Origin: Vagococcus humatus
Lineage (GTDB): Bacteria > Bacillota > Bacilli > Lactobacillales > Vagococcaceae
Direction: 5' to 3'
Length of the DNA: 64,000 bases
Assembly (NCBI RefSeq): GCF_003950325.1
Contig: NZ_PXZH01000005.1
Span: forward strand, 53,744-117,743
Shown: positions 47,392 through 56,791 of the stretch, in pieces
Layout: every line of letters begins with the position of its first letter
Position numbering within the stretch: position 1 is the stretch's first letter
The notes under the pieces: model-generated
The model's database searches: none
Told to the model about the DNA's origin: nothing
What the model saw: the letters and a program-made list of their open reading frames with translations, nothing else
Program-made: the position numbers and the translations under genes

Positions 47392-48684
47392 CTACTCAAT
47401 TATTTCTTCTGCCATATATTGTTTTTCTAAAGCCTTAACAAACGGATAATAGACAAGTGTACTTGCAGCTGCTGCAACTAACTGAGTAGCTACACCTTGC
47501 CACCCAGCCACTAAAAATCCTGAAAAAACAAAAGGAGTAGCCCACGGTGCTTGAATATTAGTAAAAAGATCCATAAATCCAATTTTCATAGATAAGTATG
47601 AAATAGTAGTAGATACAAGTGGTGCTAAAGTAACAGGAATAAGCATCATTGGATTAAAAATAATAGGTAACCCAAAAACTAATGGCTCATTAATATTAAA
47701 TAAAGCTGGAACTGTAACTAATTTCGACATAGTTTTCATACGAGAAGACTTAGCTACTAATAACATAGATATAACTAATCCTATTGTACAACCTGCTCCA
47801 CCTATTGTTGCAAATTGATCAATCATTTGAATAGTCCCAATTTTTCCTGTTTCCATACTCAATTTTCCAGCATCAAATAACTCTTGGTTGTAGGCCGCAT
47901 TTGCGTATAACAACGGATTAACAATAGAATTAATAACAGTAGGATGTATACCAAACCACCAGAACAAGCCATTCAAGCCTGAAACAATCACAATAGCCCA
48001 GACAGATCCAGTTAGCCCTTGTAATGGTATTTGTATCACTGAATACATTAATTCAGGCAGTGAACCAGAAAAATGAGAAGATAGTCCATTAATGATTAAC
48101 ATCACTGTGACAACTACTACCCCTGGGATCAAAGCACTAAAAGATTTACTAACCATTTCTGGTACACTTTCAGGCATTTTGATAGTTAAATTTTTTTCTA
48201 CACAAAAACGAATTAATTCTACACTAATGATTGCCACAAAAATTGCTGTAATAACTCCTTGGGTTCCTAACCATGTAAAAGAAAGAACCCGTTCAACAAC
48301 CTCTCCAGATTCTGTTACTACACTTTTAGGCATGACTACTACATAAGCTACTAATGTTAGTACCATGCTTGATAGTTTATCCAATTTATATTGTTCTGCT
48401 AACTTATACGCCATCGTCCCCACAAACATAAATCCCATCATGTTAAAGGTCGCTCTATAAGCTGGTGAGATATAACTAGCCCAATTTTCACCAAAAAGTT
48501 TTGTCATAAATTCTGCATAACCTGGAACTGGAAAATCTGTGATTAACATAAAGATTGAACCGATAATTGTTAAAGGCATAATTGCAAAAAAACCATTTCT
48601 TAATGCTTGAAAATATGTGTGATTTGTTATTTTGGAAACTTTCGGAACCACTTTCTCCTCAATAACTTGTGAAAATTTATCCAT
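47392..48684 (-). CDS. PTS transporter subunit IIC, lactose/cellobiose family
   Basis: The 430-residue, about ten-helix protein has the family end-blocks FAIMPLTIIGSIFML, GLFWWFGIHPTV and the substrate-loop FNINEPLVFGLPI. Only IIC is encoded, so IIA and IIB must come from another locus, as seen for several lone IIC genes of lactic acid bacteria. It is the first gene of the IIC-RpiR-MalY operon. A cre-like sequence (48701-48714) is just upstream. Substrate is not predictable, with a beta-glucoside or chitobiose type sugar likely for the family. Confidence 0.88.
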   Translation of the reverse strand: MDKFSQVIEEKVVPKVSKITNHTYFQALRNGFFAIMPLTIIGSIFMLITDFPVPGYAEFMTKLFGENWASYISPAYRATFNMMGFMFVGTMAYKLAEQYKLDKLSSMVLTLVAYVVVMPKSVVTESGEVVERVLSFTWLGTQGVITAIFVAIISVELIRFCVEKNLTIKMPESVPEMVSKSFSALIPGVVVVTVMLIINGLSSHFSGSLPELMYSVIQIPLQGLTGSVWAIVIVSGLNGLFWWFGIHPTVINSIVNPLLYANAAYNQELFDAGKLSMETGKIGTIQMIDQFATIGGAGCTIGLVISMLLVAKSSRMKTMSKLVTVPALFNINEPLVFGLPIIFNPMMLIPVTLAPLVSTTISYLSMKIGFMDLFTNIQAPWATPFVFSGFLVAGWQGVATQLVAAAASTLVYYPFVKALEKQYMAEEIIE

Positions 48685-48700
48685 TTTTCTCCTCCTAAAT

Positions 48701-48714
48701 TGAAATCGTTTTAT
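48701..48714. promoter_or_regulatory. cre-like sequence before the PTS IIC gene
   Basis: On the minus strand ATAAAACGATTTCA matches 12 of 14 cre positions and lies 17 bases before the IIC start, in roadblock position. Confidence 0.45.
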
Positions 48715-48859
48715 TTATGTCTCTATATTAGCATGACAGAAAATCATGTAAATTACTAAATCTGGAATTTTTTCCATAAATCTCTATCTAATTTGTAAAA
48801 TATTCCACTCTTCTCTTTATAATAAATACTTATAACAATCACTTTCTTAACAAAATAAA

Positions 48860-48902
48860 CATCCTAAGAAAGCGAATATTGAAATTTTGCTTTCTTAGGA
48901 TG
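48860..48902 (-). terminator. Terminator after the aldo-keto reductase gene
   Basis: Perfect 14-base arms CATCCTAAGAAAGC and GCTTTCTTAGGATG enclose a 15-base loop. It lies 35 bases past the stop codon. Confidence 0.85.
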
Positions 48903-48937
48903 ACTTCTCTTTATATATGAATAACTTCTATAACTTT

Positions 48938-49786
48938 TTAAAAATCTCTAATATCTGGATCTTTAGCTACTCCAGCTACTCCTTGCAACCCGTCAATTAT
49001 CAGCATATCTGCTGCTGATAATTCAAAATCAAATACCTCTAAATTTTCTTTGATACGACTAGTTGTCACTGATTTTGGTAACGGTAAATACCCTTTTTGT
49101 AACGACCAACGTAAAACAACTTGAGCAACACTTCGTTGATATTTAGTTGCTAATTCCTGAAGTTCCTTTATCGTAAACATTTTCCCTGTGCCAAGGGGAC
49201 TATACGCTTCGGTTATAAGGTTATGTTGCTGATTGTAGTATACAACAGCTTGTTGTCGGTCACTTGGGTTTAAAAAGATTTGATTGACCACCGGACGAAT
49301 TTTAACATGAGGTAAAAGAGCATCTAAATGATGTGGATAAAAATTAGATACACCAATAGACTTAATTTTTCCGGCTAAAACAGCCTCCTCCATTGCTCGC
49401 CAACTTTCTAAATTGGCTTCTTGCCAGTGATCTCTATACCCAATTGGATTAGGCCAATGAATTAAATATAAATCCAAATAGTCTAGTTGCAATTCACTTA
49501 AAGAAGTATCAATAGCTGCTTGCGCTTGTTTGTAAGAATGTTCTGTATTCCATAGCTTAGAGGTCACAAATAACTCATCTCTAGACACTCCACTAGCTAT
49601 AATTCCTGCTCCAACACCGGCTTCGTTTTTATAGGCAGCTGCTGTATCAATATGTCGATACCCGCTTAAAATAGCTGTTTTAACTGCTTCTTTAGCCACT
49701 TCATTTTCTGCTTGCCAAGTGCCAAAACCAATACTTGGAATTGTTTTACCATTGCTTAACACATAGTCACTTTCAACTTGTTTCAT
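48938..49786 (-). CDS. Aldo/keto reductase (2,5-diketo-gluconate reductase type)
   Basis: The 282-residue NADPH-dependent TIM-barrel reductase has the catalytic tetrad visible: Asp and Tyr in RHIDTAAAYKNE, Lys in FVTSKLWN, His in DLYLIHWPNP. The cofactor loop LPKSVTTSRIKENL is present. It is monocistronic between the IIC gene and nadA. Likely reduces aldehydes such as methylglyoxal. Substrate is not deducible. Confidence 0.9.
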   Translation of the reverse strand: MKQVESDYVLSNGKTIPSIGFGTWQAENEVAKEAVKTAILSGYRHIDTAAAYKNEAGVGAGIIASGVSRDELFVTSKLWNTEHSYKQAQAAIDTSLSELQLDYLDLYLIHWPNPIGYRDHWQEANLESWRAMEEAVLAGKIKSIGVSNFYPHHLDALLPHVKIRPVVNQIFLNPSDRQQAVVYYNQQHNLITEAYSPLGTGKMFTIKELQELATKYQRSVAQVVLRWSLQKGYLPLPKSVTTSRIKENLEVFDFELSAADMLIIDGLQGVAGVAKDPDIRDF

Positions 49787-49841
49787 ATTCAGACCCTCCT
49801 AAATTATAGTTAATTTTTCCTACATGACTTTCTTTAATTCC

Positions 49842-50936
49842 TTAACGACTTAACTCTAACATTTTATCTAATGGTTTTAAGGCATCTTTTGTTATCTTGG
49901 GATCTACTGTGATTTGATTATGAATTTGTCCATTCACTAATTCTTCTAAAATCCAAGTCAAGTTAGCTAGACGAATTCGGTTCATTGTCAAACAAGGACA
50001 AGAAATCGGATTTAACGCTAAAATGTTTTTGTCTGGATGATCTTGAATAATTCGGTAAACTAAATTATTATCTGTACCAATCGCCCAAGTTGACCCTGGT
50101 TCTGCCTGTTCTATTACTTGTAAAATTTTATGAGTGGATCCAGCTTGATCAGCAGCAGCCACCACTTCTTGACAACACTCAGGATGAACTATTACTTGAA
50201 TATCTGGATGTTTTTGGCGTAAATATTTGATCTGCTGCACATTAAATTGTTGATGAACCGAACAATAACCATCCCATAACACAACTTGAATGTCAGAAAG
50301 ATTCCCTGTAGCTTCTAATTTTTGTGTTTTAGGATTCCACACTGCCATGTTTTCTAAAGGTATCCCTAAATTAACTGCTGTATTTCGGCCTAAATGTTGA
50401 TCTGGTAAAAAGAAAATTCGTTCTTTCTGAGTAAAAGCCCATTTAACTATTTTATCTGCGTTGCCTGAAGTCACAGTCACCCCATTTTTTTGCCCAACAA
50501 AGGCTTTAACTTCAGCCGTAGAATTGATATAAGTTAACGGAATTAGCTCCTCTTTAAAATAACCTTGCAAAATATCCCAAGCTTCCGTCAATTGTTTGTG
50601 ATTTGCCATATCTGCCATAAAACATCCTGCGCCTAAATCAGGTAAAATAACGATTTGTTCATCAGTTGTTAACATATCAGCTGTTTCAGCCATAAAATGA
50701 ACGCCACAAAAAACAATGTATTTAACCCCTTGATGTTTAGCTGCAACTTGGGCTAATTGTAAAGAATCCCCAATCTCATCAGCAAACTGAACTACTTCAT
50801 CTTTTTGGTAATGATGACTCATAATGAGTAAATCATCCCCTAAAATTTCTTTTGCTTGATGTGTTCGCTGCTCTAATTCTTCTTGAGTCATCTGTAAATA
50901 TTTTTCAGGAACAGAACTAGCCGATAAATTATTCAT
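49842..50936 (-). CDS. nadA: Quinolinate synthase A
   Basis: NadA condenses iminoaspartate with dihydroxyacetone phosphate to quinolinate, using a [4Fe-4S] cluster. The cluster cysteines appear in VFCGVHFM, the HPECCQEV region and [10 protein letters not shown]. The N-terminal [11 protein letters not shown] substrate motif is present. The 364-residue length is typical. It is last of nadB-nadC-nadA, with its start overlapping nadC by 8 bases. Confidence 0.94.
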   Translation of the reverse strand: MNNLSASSVPEKYLQMTQEELEQRTHQAKEILGDDLLIMSHHYQKDEVVQFADEIGDSLQLAQVAAKHQGVKYIVFCGVHFMAETADMLTTDEQIVILPDLGAGCFMADMANHKQLTEAWDILQGYFKEELIPLTYINSTAEVKAFVGQKNGVTVTSGNADKIVKWAFTQKERIFFLPDQHLGRNTAVNLGIPLENMAVWNPKTQKLEATGNLSDIQVVLWDGYCSVHQQFNVQQIKYLRQKHPDIQVIVHPECCQEVVAAADQAGSTHKILQVIEQAEPGSTWAIGTDNNLVYRIIQDHPDKNILALNPISCPCLTMNRIRLANLTWILEELVNGQIHNQITVDPKITKDALKPLDKMLELSR

Positions 50937-51783
50937 GATTGCTCTCCTTTATGTCATTACTATTAAAACTAATATCTAATGCTTTAACAGAGTGGGTTAA
51001 AAACCCAAGTGATAAATAATTAGCCCCTGTCCCTTGGTAAGTTGAAATTGTCTCTAAAGTAATCCCTCCAGATATTTCCGTTAAGATAGAAGAAGGTACT
51101 AGTTTTTGAAATTCTTTTACTTCTCTAGGACTTCGGTTATCAAACATAATGACATCACACTCTGCTTGAATAGCTTCCAATAATTCCTCTTTTGTTTCAA
51201 TTTCTACTTCGATTTTAACCATATGACCTAGTTGGCTACGGACACGCTTGACAGCAGGTAAGATCCCTCCAGCATAGGCTATATGATTGTCTTTTAACAT
51301 CACGCCATCATAAAGACCAATTCGGTGATTGTACCCTCCTCCGCAAGTAACTGCGTATTTATCAAATAAACGCAAGCCTGGAGCGGTTTTTCTTGTATCA
51401 CAGATTCTAATAGAAGAATCATTTAACTGGCGAACAGCTTGATTGGTTAAGGTAGCTATTCCGCTCATGCGCTGCATTAAATTTAGAATAACTCTCTCTC
51501 CTGTTAGCATACCTCTAACTGAACCAGATACTGTGGCAATGACTGTGCCTTTTTCCACATAATCTCCGTCTTGTTTAAGGGCAGTATAACTTACCTCTTC
51601 GCCTAATAACTCATAAACTAAATTGGGAATGTCCATGCCGCTTAATATTCCCGTTTCTTTTACTAAAAATTGGCCAGTCCCACGGGTATTTTGGCTAAAA
51701 ACTAAATCAGTGGACAGATCTCCTTGACCTATATCTTCTAACAAAAAACTTTCCAGCGCTTTTTTAACTTGCAATGTATTCAC
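50929..51783 (-). CDS. nadC: Nicotinate-nucleotide pyrophosphorylase (carboxylating)
   Basis: NadC converts quinolinate and PRPP to nicotinate mononucleotide with loss of CO2. Motifs are [52 protein letters not shown] and the C-terminal SGGITLETI. 284 residues. It lies 5 bases after nadB and overlaps nadA. Confidence 0.94.
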   Translation of the reverse strand: MNTLQVKKALESFLLEDIGQGDLSTDLVFSQNTRGTGQFLVKETGILSGMDIPNLVYELLGEEVSYTALKQDGDYVEKGTVIATVSGSVRGMLTGERVILNLMQRMSGIATLTNQAVRQLNDSSIRICDTRKTAPGLRLFDKYAVTCGGGYNHRIGLYDGVMLKDNHIAYAGGILPAVKRVRSQLGHMVKIEVEIETKEELLEAIQAECDVIMFDNRSPREVKEFQKLVPSSILTEISGGITLETISTYQGTGANYLSLGFLTHSVKALDISFNSNDIKESNHE

Positions 51784-51788
51784 AGTTT

Positions 51789-53255
51789 CTATTCTCCTTT
51801 AATAAAATGGGCTCCAATACTAATGGGCCTAGCTAAAGCAGCACGAGCTATTTCTTCTGCCACACAACATAAATCAGCTAACTCTGCTTCTTGTTTGGTT
51901 AAATCGGTAGGAATATATGTGTAATGATAACCACTTAACCAGTGTAAAAAATCTATTAAATCCGTTCGCTTTCTCTCAATTCCAATAGCTTGCCAAGCCC
52001 GATCTTGTAACAATTCTTTATTTGGTAAATGAAATTTTTCAGGTTGTTTTTTGACAAGCCTTTCATTTTTAGCAATACTGACTGACTGACTCGCTTGTAA
52101 AATATGCTCAGACACTCGTGTAGCAAAAACTAAACATTCTAAAAGAGAATTACTTGCTAATCGGTTAGCTCCATGTACTCCTGTACAAGCCACCTCACCT
52201 ACTGCATAAAGATTAGGCATCGAGGTTTGTCCATAACTATCTGTTAAAATTCCGCCCATGATAAAATGAGCACCTGGACGAACAGGTATTTTGTTAGTTG
52301 TTTGGAAAGGAATCCCTTGTTTAAATAAATTAGCTGTAATTTGTGGAAATTTTTTTTCAAAATTCTCTACTTTGGAAATATCCAAGTAGATGTCATGACC
52401 TTGCTCTAATTCTTGACTTAAAATGCGACTAATAACATCTCTAGGAGCTAAATCTTGTCTAACATGTCTGTCCTTCATAATTAACCGACCTGTTTCATCT
52501 ACTAAAACAGCTCCGGCTCCTCTCACAGCTTCTGATACTAATCCGTAACATTTTCCGTTTTTAGTTAATAAAGTGGGATGAAATTGAACAAATTCTAAAT
52601 CTTTGACTTCAACTTGATTTCGTTTAGCTAACGCAATGCCAACTCCTGTCACAGTTAAATCATTACTACTTAAAGGAAATAACCCTCCAACTCCCCCTGT
52701 GGCTAAAATAATCTTATCCCCATTTATTTGTTGCAGTTGATTTCTTTGATCTAAATAAGTAACTCCTGTACACTGACCTAATTCATTGACTAATAAATCA
52801 ATCACTTGGGCATGCTCAATCCAATCTACTTTATCTAAGCGGGATTGACTAAATTCAGTCACTACTTGCCCTGTTTGATCTCCTTTAGCATGTAAAATTC
52901 TTGGAATATCATGGGCGCCTTCTAATCCGTAAGCTAAGTGCCCTGTTTCATCTTGATCAAAGGTTAGTCCTTGACTTATTAGCTCTTTTATCACTTTAGG
53001 ACCAGTTTTGACTAATAAAGCTGTATTTTTTCGGTCATTATAAAATGAGCCAGCTTCCAGAGTATTTTTTAAATGAGACTGAAAAGTATCGTCTTCTCGT
53101 AATGCCACAGCAATCCCGCCTTGTGCTAGCATAGAGTTGCTGTTTGCTTTTCCTCCTTTACAAATAACTGTCACATGGCAGGTTTCTTGTAAGAAATGAG
53201 CTACCATTGATCCGGCTAAACCACTACCCACTACAACAATTTCTTTCACCATCAT
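51789..53255 (-). CDS. nadB: L-aspartate oxidase
   Basis: NadB is an FAD enzyme making iminoaspartate, the first step of de novo NAD synthesis. An N-terminal dinucleotide motif GSGLAGSMVAH, the SNSMLAQGGIAVAL block, the active-site HPTLL region and HGANRLASNSLLE near the C-terminus are all visible. 488 residues. First gene of nadBCA. The 163-base upstream gap should hold its promoter. A regulator site is not clear to me. Confidence 0.93.
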   Translation of the reverse strand: MMVKEIVVVGSGLAGSMVAHFLQETCHVTVICKGGKANSNSMLAQGGIAVALREDDTFQSHLKNTLEAGSFYNDRKNTALLVKTGPKVIKELISQGLTFDQDETGHLAYGLEGAHDIPRILHAKGDQTGQVVTEFSQSRLDKVDWIEHAQVIDLLVNELGQCTGVTYLDQRNQLQQINGDKIILATGGVGGLFPLSSNDLTVTGVGIALAKRNQVEVKDLEFVQFHPTLLTKNGKCYGLVSEAVRGAGAVLVDETGRLIMKDRHVRQDLAPRDVISRILSQELEQGHDIYLDISKVENFEKKFPQITANLFKQGIPFQTTNKIPVRPGAHFIMGGILTDSYGQTSMPNLYAVGEVACTGVHGANRLASNSLLECLVFATRVSEHILQASQSVSIAKNERLVKKQPEKFHLPNKELLQDRAWQAIGIERKRTDLIDFLHWLSGYHYTYIPTDLTKQEAELADLCCVAEEIARAALARPISIGAHFIKGE

Positions 53256-53380
53256 CGTTCCTATCTGTCTAAATGTATCGTTAAGTAATACGTTTGTTAC
53301 TATTTTAACACAAACTTTTTAAATAAAAAGTCCATTTTAAACAATCTTCTTTATTTTCTTTGTGCGTATCAGGACACAAA

Positions 53381-53413
53381 AAAAGTAGCGCTTTAAATAG
53401 CCGCTACTTTGAT
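53381..53413 (-). terminator. Terminator after the ketopantoate reductase gene
   Basis: AAAGTAGCG and CGCTACTTT arms (on the minus strand) frame an 11-base loop, followed by a run of T. Confidence 0.88.
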
Positions 53414-53417
53414 AGGT

Positions 53418-54353
53418 TTACTGAGCCTTTAATAAATACTCTTTATTATGAACCAACTCAGTGATAAAAGTATTAACTGGTGTATCTATACCCTTTTCTT
53501 TGCCTATTCTAGAAACATACCCATTCATATAATCAATTTCTGTTAATCGGTGATGTTGAATTAAATCTTGATGCATGGAAGGGAAATGTTTACCCGCTTG
53601 AGAAGGATCGAACGTTTTAGCTAAATCACTCATTATTTGATCAACATCCAAAGAAATCCCTTGACTCTTAGCAACAGCTTGAAATTCTCCTAAAATAGCT
53701 GTTAACATAGGATTAATTTGCGGAGTAGAACCAAGTGCTTGAATATCACAATCTAAAATAGTACAAGGTGCATTTAAACAGCCGTTAATAGCTGCTTTCC
53801 ACCATATACTCTCCATAATGTCTGGACTGTAACTAGCTTTTAAACCTGCTTGGCTTAGAACATCGCATAAATTTTGAGCCTTCTTTTCACCAGAGGCGCC
53901 AATATTTTGAATTTTAATGCTGCCGTCTCCACTTAAATGGATATAACCTGGCCCTTTCATTCCAGCTGTCCACATCGTCACTCCCATAAAAATACATTCT
54001 CGATCAAAATATTTTTCCATGGTTTCAATATTGCCTAGACCATTTAACAAACACAAAACCTGTGTATCAGGTTGAATCACTTGCTTAATAGCTTGAATCA
54101 TCCTTTCAAGTTGGAGTGTTTTAGTAAAGAAAATAATTAAATCCATTTTTTCATCTATTTCTTGAGGTAAGTATGCTCTCATTGGATACATTTCTGTTCC
54201 AGTATCTGTTTCTATTTTTAATCCATGTTGATTAATTGCCTTAACATTATCTTCCCATTGGTCAATTAACACCACATCTTCACCGTTTTTAGCTAGCATC
54301 GAGCCAAATCTTCCTCCCATGGCTCCAGCTCCTGCAATTGCAATTTTCATCAA
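53418..54353 (-). CDS. panE: 2-dehydropantoate 2-reductase (ketopantoate reductase)
   Basis: The 311-residue NADPH-dependent enzyme has an N-terminal Rossmann motif GAGAMGGRFG and the family blocks FFTKTLQLERMI, LLNGLGN and WWKAAINGCLNAPCTILDC, with Lys in WWKAAIN as the active-site residue. It is second of a two-gene operon with a IIC-type membrane protein 31 bases upstream. This suggests it may act on a related imported compound rather than, or as well as, ketopantoate. Confidence 0.87.
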   Translation of the reverse strand: MMKIAIAGAGAMGGRFGSMLAKNGEDVVLIDQWEDNVKAINQHGLKIETDTGTEMYPMRAYLPQEIDEKMDLIIFFTKTLQLERMIQAIKQVIQPDTQVLCLLNGLGNIETMEKYFDRECIFMGVTMWTAGMKGPGYIHLSGDGSIKIQNIGASGEKKAQNLCDVLSQAGLKASYSPDIMESIWWKAAINGCLNAPCTILDCDIQALGSTPQINPMLTAILGEFQAVAKSQGISLDVDQIMSDLAKTFDPSQAGKHFPSMHQDLIQHHRLTEIDYMNGYVSRIGKEKGIDTPVNTFITELVHNKEYLLKAQ

Positions 54354-54384
54354 TGACTACCTCCTTCTTATTTCCGTTAAAAAC

Positions 54385-55434
54385 TTAACTACCTAAATAA
54401 GCAAATATTTCTTGATCATATAAATGAAGCACATTTTGACAAATTGTATGAATGATATAGCCTCCTACAAAAGGAATAATCAAATAAGCTAAAACAGCTG
54501 TGAAGAAGGATGCTCCCTCTGTAATAGCCGAAATAGGACCAACTAATCCAACAATCCCAAACCCAGCACTACTAGGTGTCCCTAAAATATTTAAGAGCCA
54601 AACTCCAACCCCACTTACAATGGCATTTAACACAACAGGTATAGCAAGTTTTGGATACTTAACTAAATTTGGTATCATCATTTTCATAGCCCCAAGTAAA
54701 ATAGCTATGGTAATACCACTTTTATTTTCTTTTAATGATCCCCAAACTAATACTGCTGTACAAGCTGTTACTCCCACTGCAGCCGCGCCTGCTCCCAAAC
54801 CATCAATACCTATTGCTATCCCTATAGCAACGGTAGAAATAGGTGAAATAATTAATAAAGAAAAAGAAACACAAATTAAAATAGACATAATTAATGGTTG
54901 CAATTGAGTAAAGCTGTTGATAACTGCTCCAATAGCTACAGTAATTTTACTTATATAAGGTAAAGTAAAGACCCCTACTGACCCTAATGCCGCCCCAATA
55001 ATTGGTAAGAAAATAACCGTTAATGAACCTAACTTATCCCCTACCCAATTAATTACAAAAGCTGAAAAGCCACATAGAAGCATCACATTAATTAAATCTC
55101 CAATTCCAACTAAAGCAACTTTTCCCTCAACTACTGCATAGGCACCGGAGCCTAAAAATGTAGCAGCCGAAAGAGTGGCTAACTGCATCGGTTTAAAATC
55201 AAACTGTAGTCCTACTAACAAACCAATTAAAGCCGGAACTAAAAATTGCATCACATTGACTACGTTGAAAAATGTCATAAAAACTGGCATGGATTGACCT
55301 AAAGACTTAAAGAGAGCCCCTAAAATTGCATTTGGAATAAGTCCAACAATAATCCCTGTGGCTGTCCCAGACAATACTCGGTTTAAATATACTTTAAACG
55401 TTAATTTATCTGTAACTGGCTCTGCCTCTACCAT
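54385..55434 (-). CDS. PTS IIC-type membrane transporter (PF13303-like)
   Basis: The 349-residue, roughly ten-helix protein resembles the PTS_EIIC_2 family: GTATGIIVGLIPNAILGALF at the start, a SPISTVAIGIAIGIDGLGAG centre, and a GFGIVGLVGPISA block. No IIA or IIB gene is nearby. It leads a two-gene operon with panE. Whether it is phosphotransferase-coupled is unclear. Related proteins are often annotated only as PTS sugar transporters. Substrate unknown. Confidence 0.75.
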   Translation of the reverse strand: MVEAEPVTDKLTFKVYLNRVLSGTATGIIVGLIPNAILGALFKSLGQSMPVFMTFFNVVNVMQFLVPALIGLLVGLQFDFKPMQLATLSAATFLGSGAYAVVEGKVALVGIGDLINVMLLCGFSAFVINWVGDKLGSLTVIFLPIIGAALGSVGVFTLPYISKITVAIGAVINSFTQLQPLIMSILICVSFSLLIISPISTVAIGIAIGIDGLGAGAAAVGVTACTAVLVWGSLKENKSGITIAILLGAMKMMIPNLVKYPKLAIPVVLNAIVSGVGVWLLNILGTPSSAGFGIVGLVGPISAITEGASFFTAVLAYLIIPFVGGYIIHTICQNVLHLYDQEIFAYLGS

Positions 55435-55497
55435 TTTATTTCCTCCTTTCTAGAAAGGTTAGAATATCTTTATCCTAACCTTTCCAAACCACTTTTT

Positions 55498-56769
55498 TTA
55501 ATAAATACTTGTTTGTACAGAATAAGCTTCTAATTGTTCTTTTACCGCTTTCAAGAAATTGCCTGCTACCAATCCGTCTAATATTCTATGATCAATGGAT
55601 AGACATAAATTCACGACATCTCGAATAGCTACTTCATTATCTCCCACAACTTTCAATTCTTTTCGGATACTTTCTACTTGTAAAATAGCCGCTTGTGGAT
55701 AATTAATAACTCCCATTGATTGGACTGAACCAAATGTTCCAGTATTATTGACTGTAAAAGTGCCTCCTTGCATATCTTCCATTTTCATTTGACCTTGTTT
55801 AATGTCTCGGCTTAACCGATTCACTTCAGAAGCAATTCCTGCAATAGAGCGTTGATCTATTTGTTTAATAACTGGTACATATAAATACTCCTCTGTTGCT
55901 ACAGCTATAGATAAATTCACATCTTTATATTGAATAATTTGATCTTGTTGCCAGCTACTGTTCATCACTGGATATTGACGAATAGCCCTAGCTACCGCTT
56001 GTAAGAAAAATGGGAAATAGGTCAGTTTGTGGCCATTTTCTTTTTCATAATCGGCTTTTAATTGATTTCTTAATTTAACTAATTCTGTCACGTCAGCTTC
56101 TACAACTAGCCAAGCATGTGGAATTTCAGTGGTACTTTTAACCATTCTATCAGCAATCATTCGCCGAGTAGCTGATGGTTTTTGAATTATTTTCCTGTCA
56201 TCACCTGTTACTATCTCTTTAGCTGGTACAACTTCCTCAACTTTAGCCACAGATGACACAGGTCTTTCTGTTTGTGGTTGTTCTGAAATAGTAGGTGGTT
56301 TTATTCCTTCTTTTGCACCAGATTTCATAAATTTTCGTACATCTGTTTTAGTAATACGACCATTGTTTCCTGTACCTTGAATTGCTTCTACATCCAAGTT
56401 GTTTTCTTCAATCATTCTTGCCACAACAGGAGACAAGCGAGGTTTCTTCCCAGTTTTTTCTTCAGGCGTAGCAACTGGTTGTTGGCTTGTTTCTTCTACC
56501 TCATTAACAGATACTTTCCCTGTGCTACCTTCTACTTCTACTTCCATAATAGGCGTCCCAATTGGAACCATATCCCCTTCATTAATAAGCAATTTTTTTA
56601 CAACTCCTGTAAAACTAGCAGGAATTTCCGTACTCACTTTATCCGACATAACTTCCGCAATTGGATCATATTTTTGAATTGACTCATTAGGAGCTGTTAA
56701 CCATTTTTCTAATGAAGCCTCTGTTACACTTTCACCTAAGCCAGGCATTTTAATTATTTCAATACTCAT
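55498..56769 (-). CDS. bkdC: Branched-chain 2-oxoacid dehydrogenase E2 (dihydrolipoamide acyltransferase)
   Basis: The 423-residue protein carries one N-terminal lipoyl domain (Lys44 in VMSDKVSTE), a peripheral-subunit-binding domain (about 111-149, RLSPVVARMIEENN), and a C-terminal acyltransferase core (about 195-423) with catalytic SIDHRILDG (His394, Asp398). It transfers the acyl group from E1 to CoA. Last gene of the ptb-buk-lpd-E1-E1-E2 operon. It is the main lipoylation client in this window, linking it to the lip operon at 12358. Confidence 0.9.
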   Translation of the reverse strand: MSIEIIKMPGLGESVTEASLEKWLTAPNESIQKYDPIAEVMSDKVSTEIPASFTGVVKKLLINEGDMVPIGTPIMEVEVEGSTGKVSVNEVEETSQQPVATPEEKTGKKPRLSPVVARMIEENNLDVEAIQGTGNNGRITKTDVRKFMKSGAKEGIKPPTISEQPQTERPVSSVAKVEEVVPAKEIVTGDDRKIIQKPSATRRMIADRMVKSTTEIPHAWLVVEADVTELVKLRNQLKADYEKENGHKLTYFPFFLQAVARAIRQYPVMNSSWQQDQIIQYKDVNLSIAVATEEYLYVPVIKQIDQRSIAGIASEVNRLSRDIKQGQMKMEDMQGGTFTVNNTGTFGSVQSMGVINYPQAAILQVESIRKELKVVGDNEVAIRDVVNLCLSIDHRILDGLVAGNFLKAVKEQLEAYSVQTSIY

Positions 56770-56791
56770 AACAAATCCCCTCCTTTTCTCC

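Noticed and set aside
54500..54907. Plus-strand open frame of 135 codons
   Set aside because: Antisense to a hydrophobic IIC-type transporter; such proteins leave long low-complexity mirror frames.
56377..56682. Two overlapping plus-strand frames within the E2 gene
   Set aside because: Shadow frames over the E2 linker and lipoyl domain; the minus-strand product is unambiguous.
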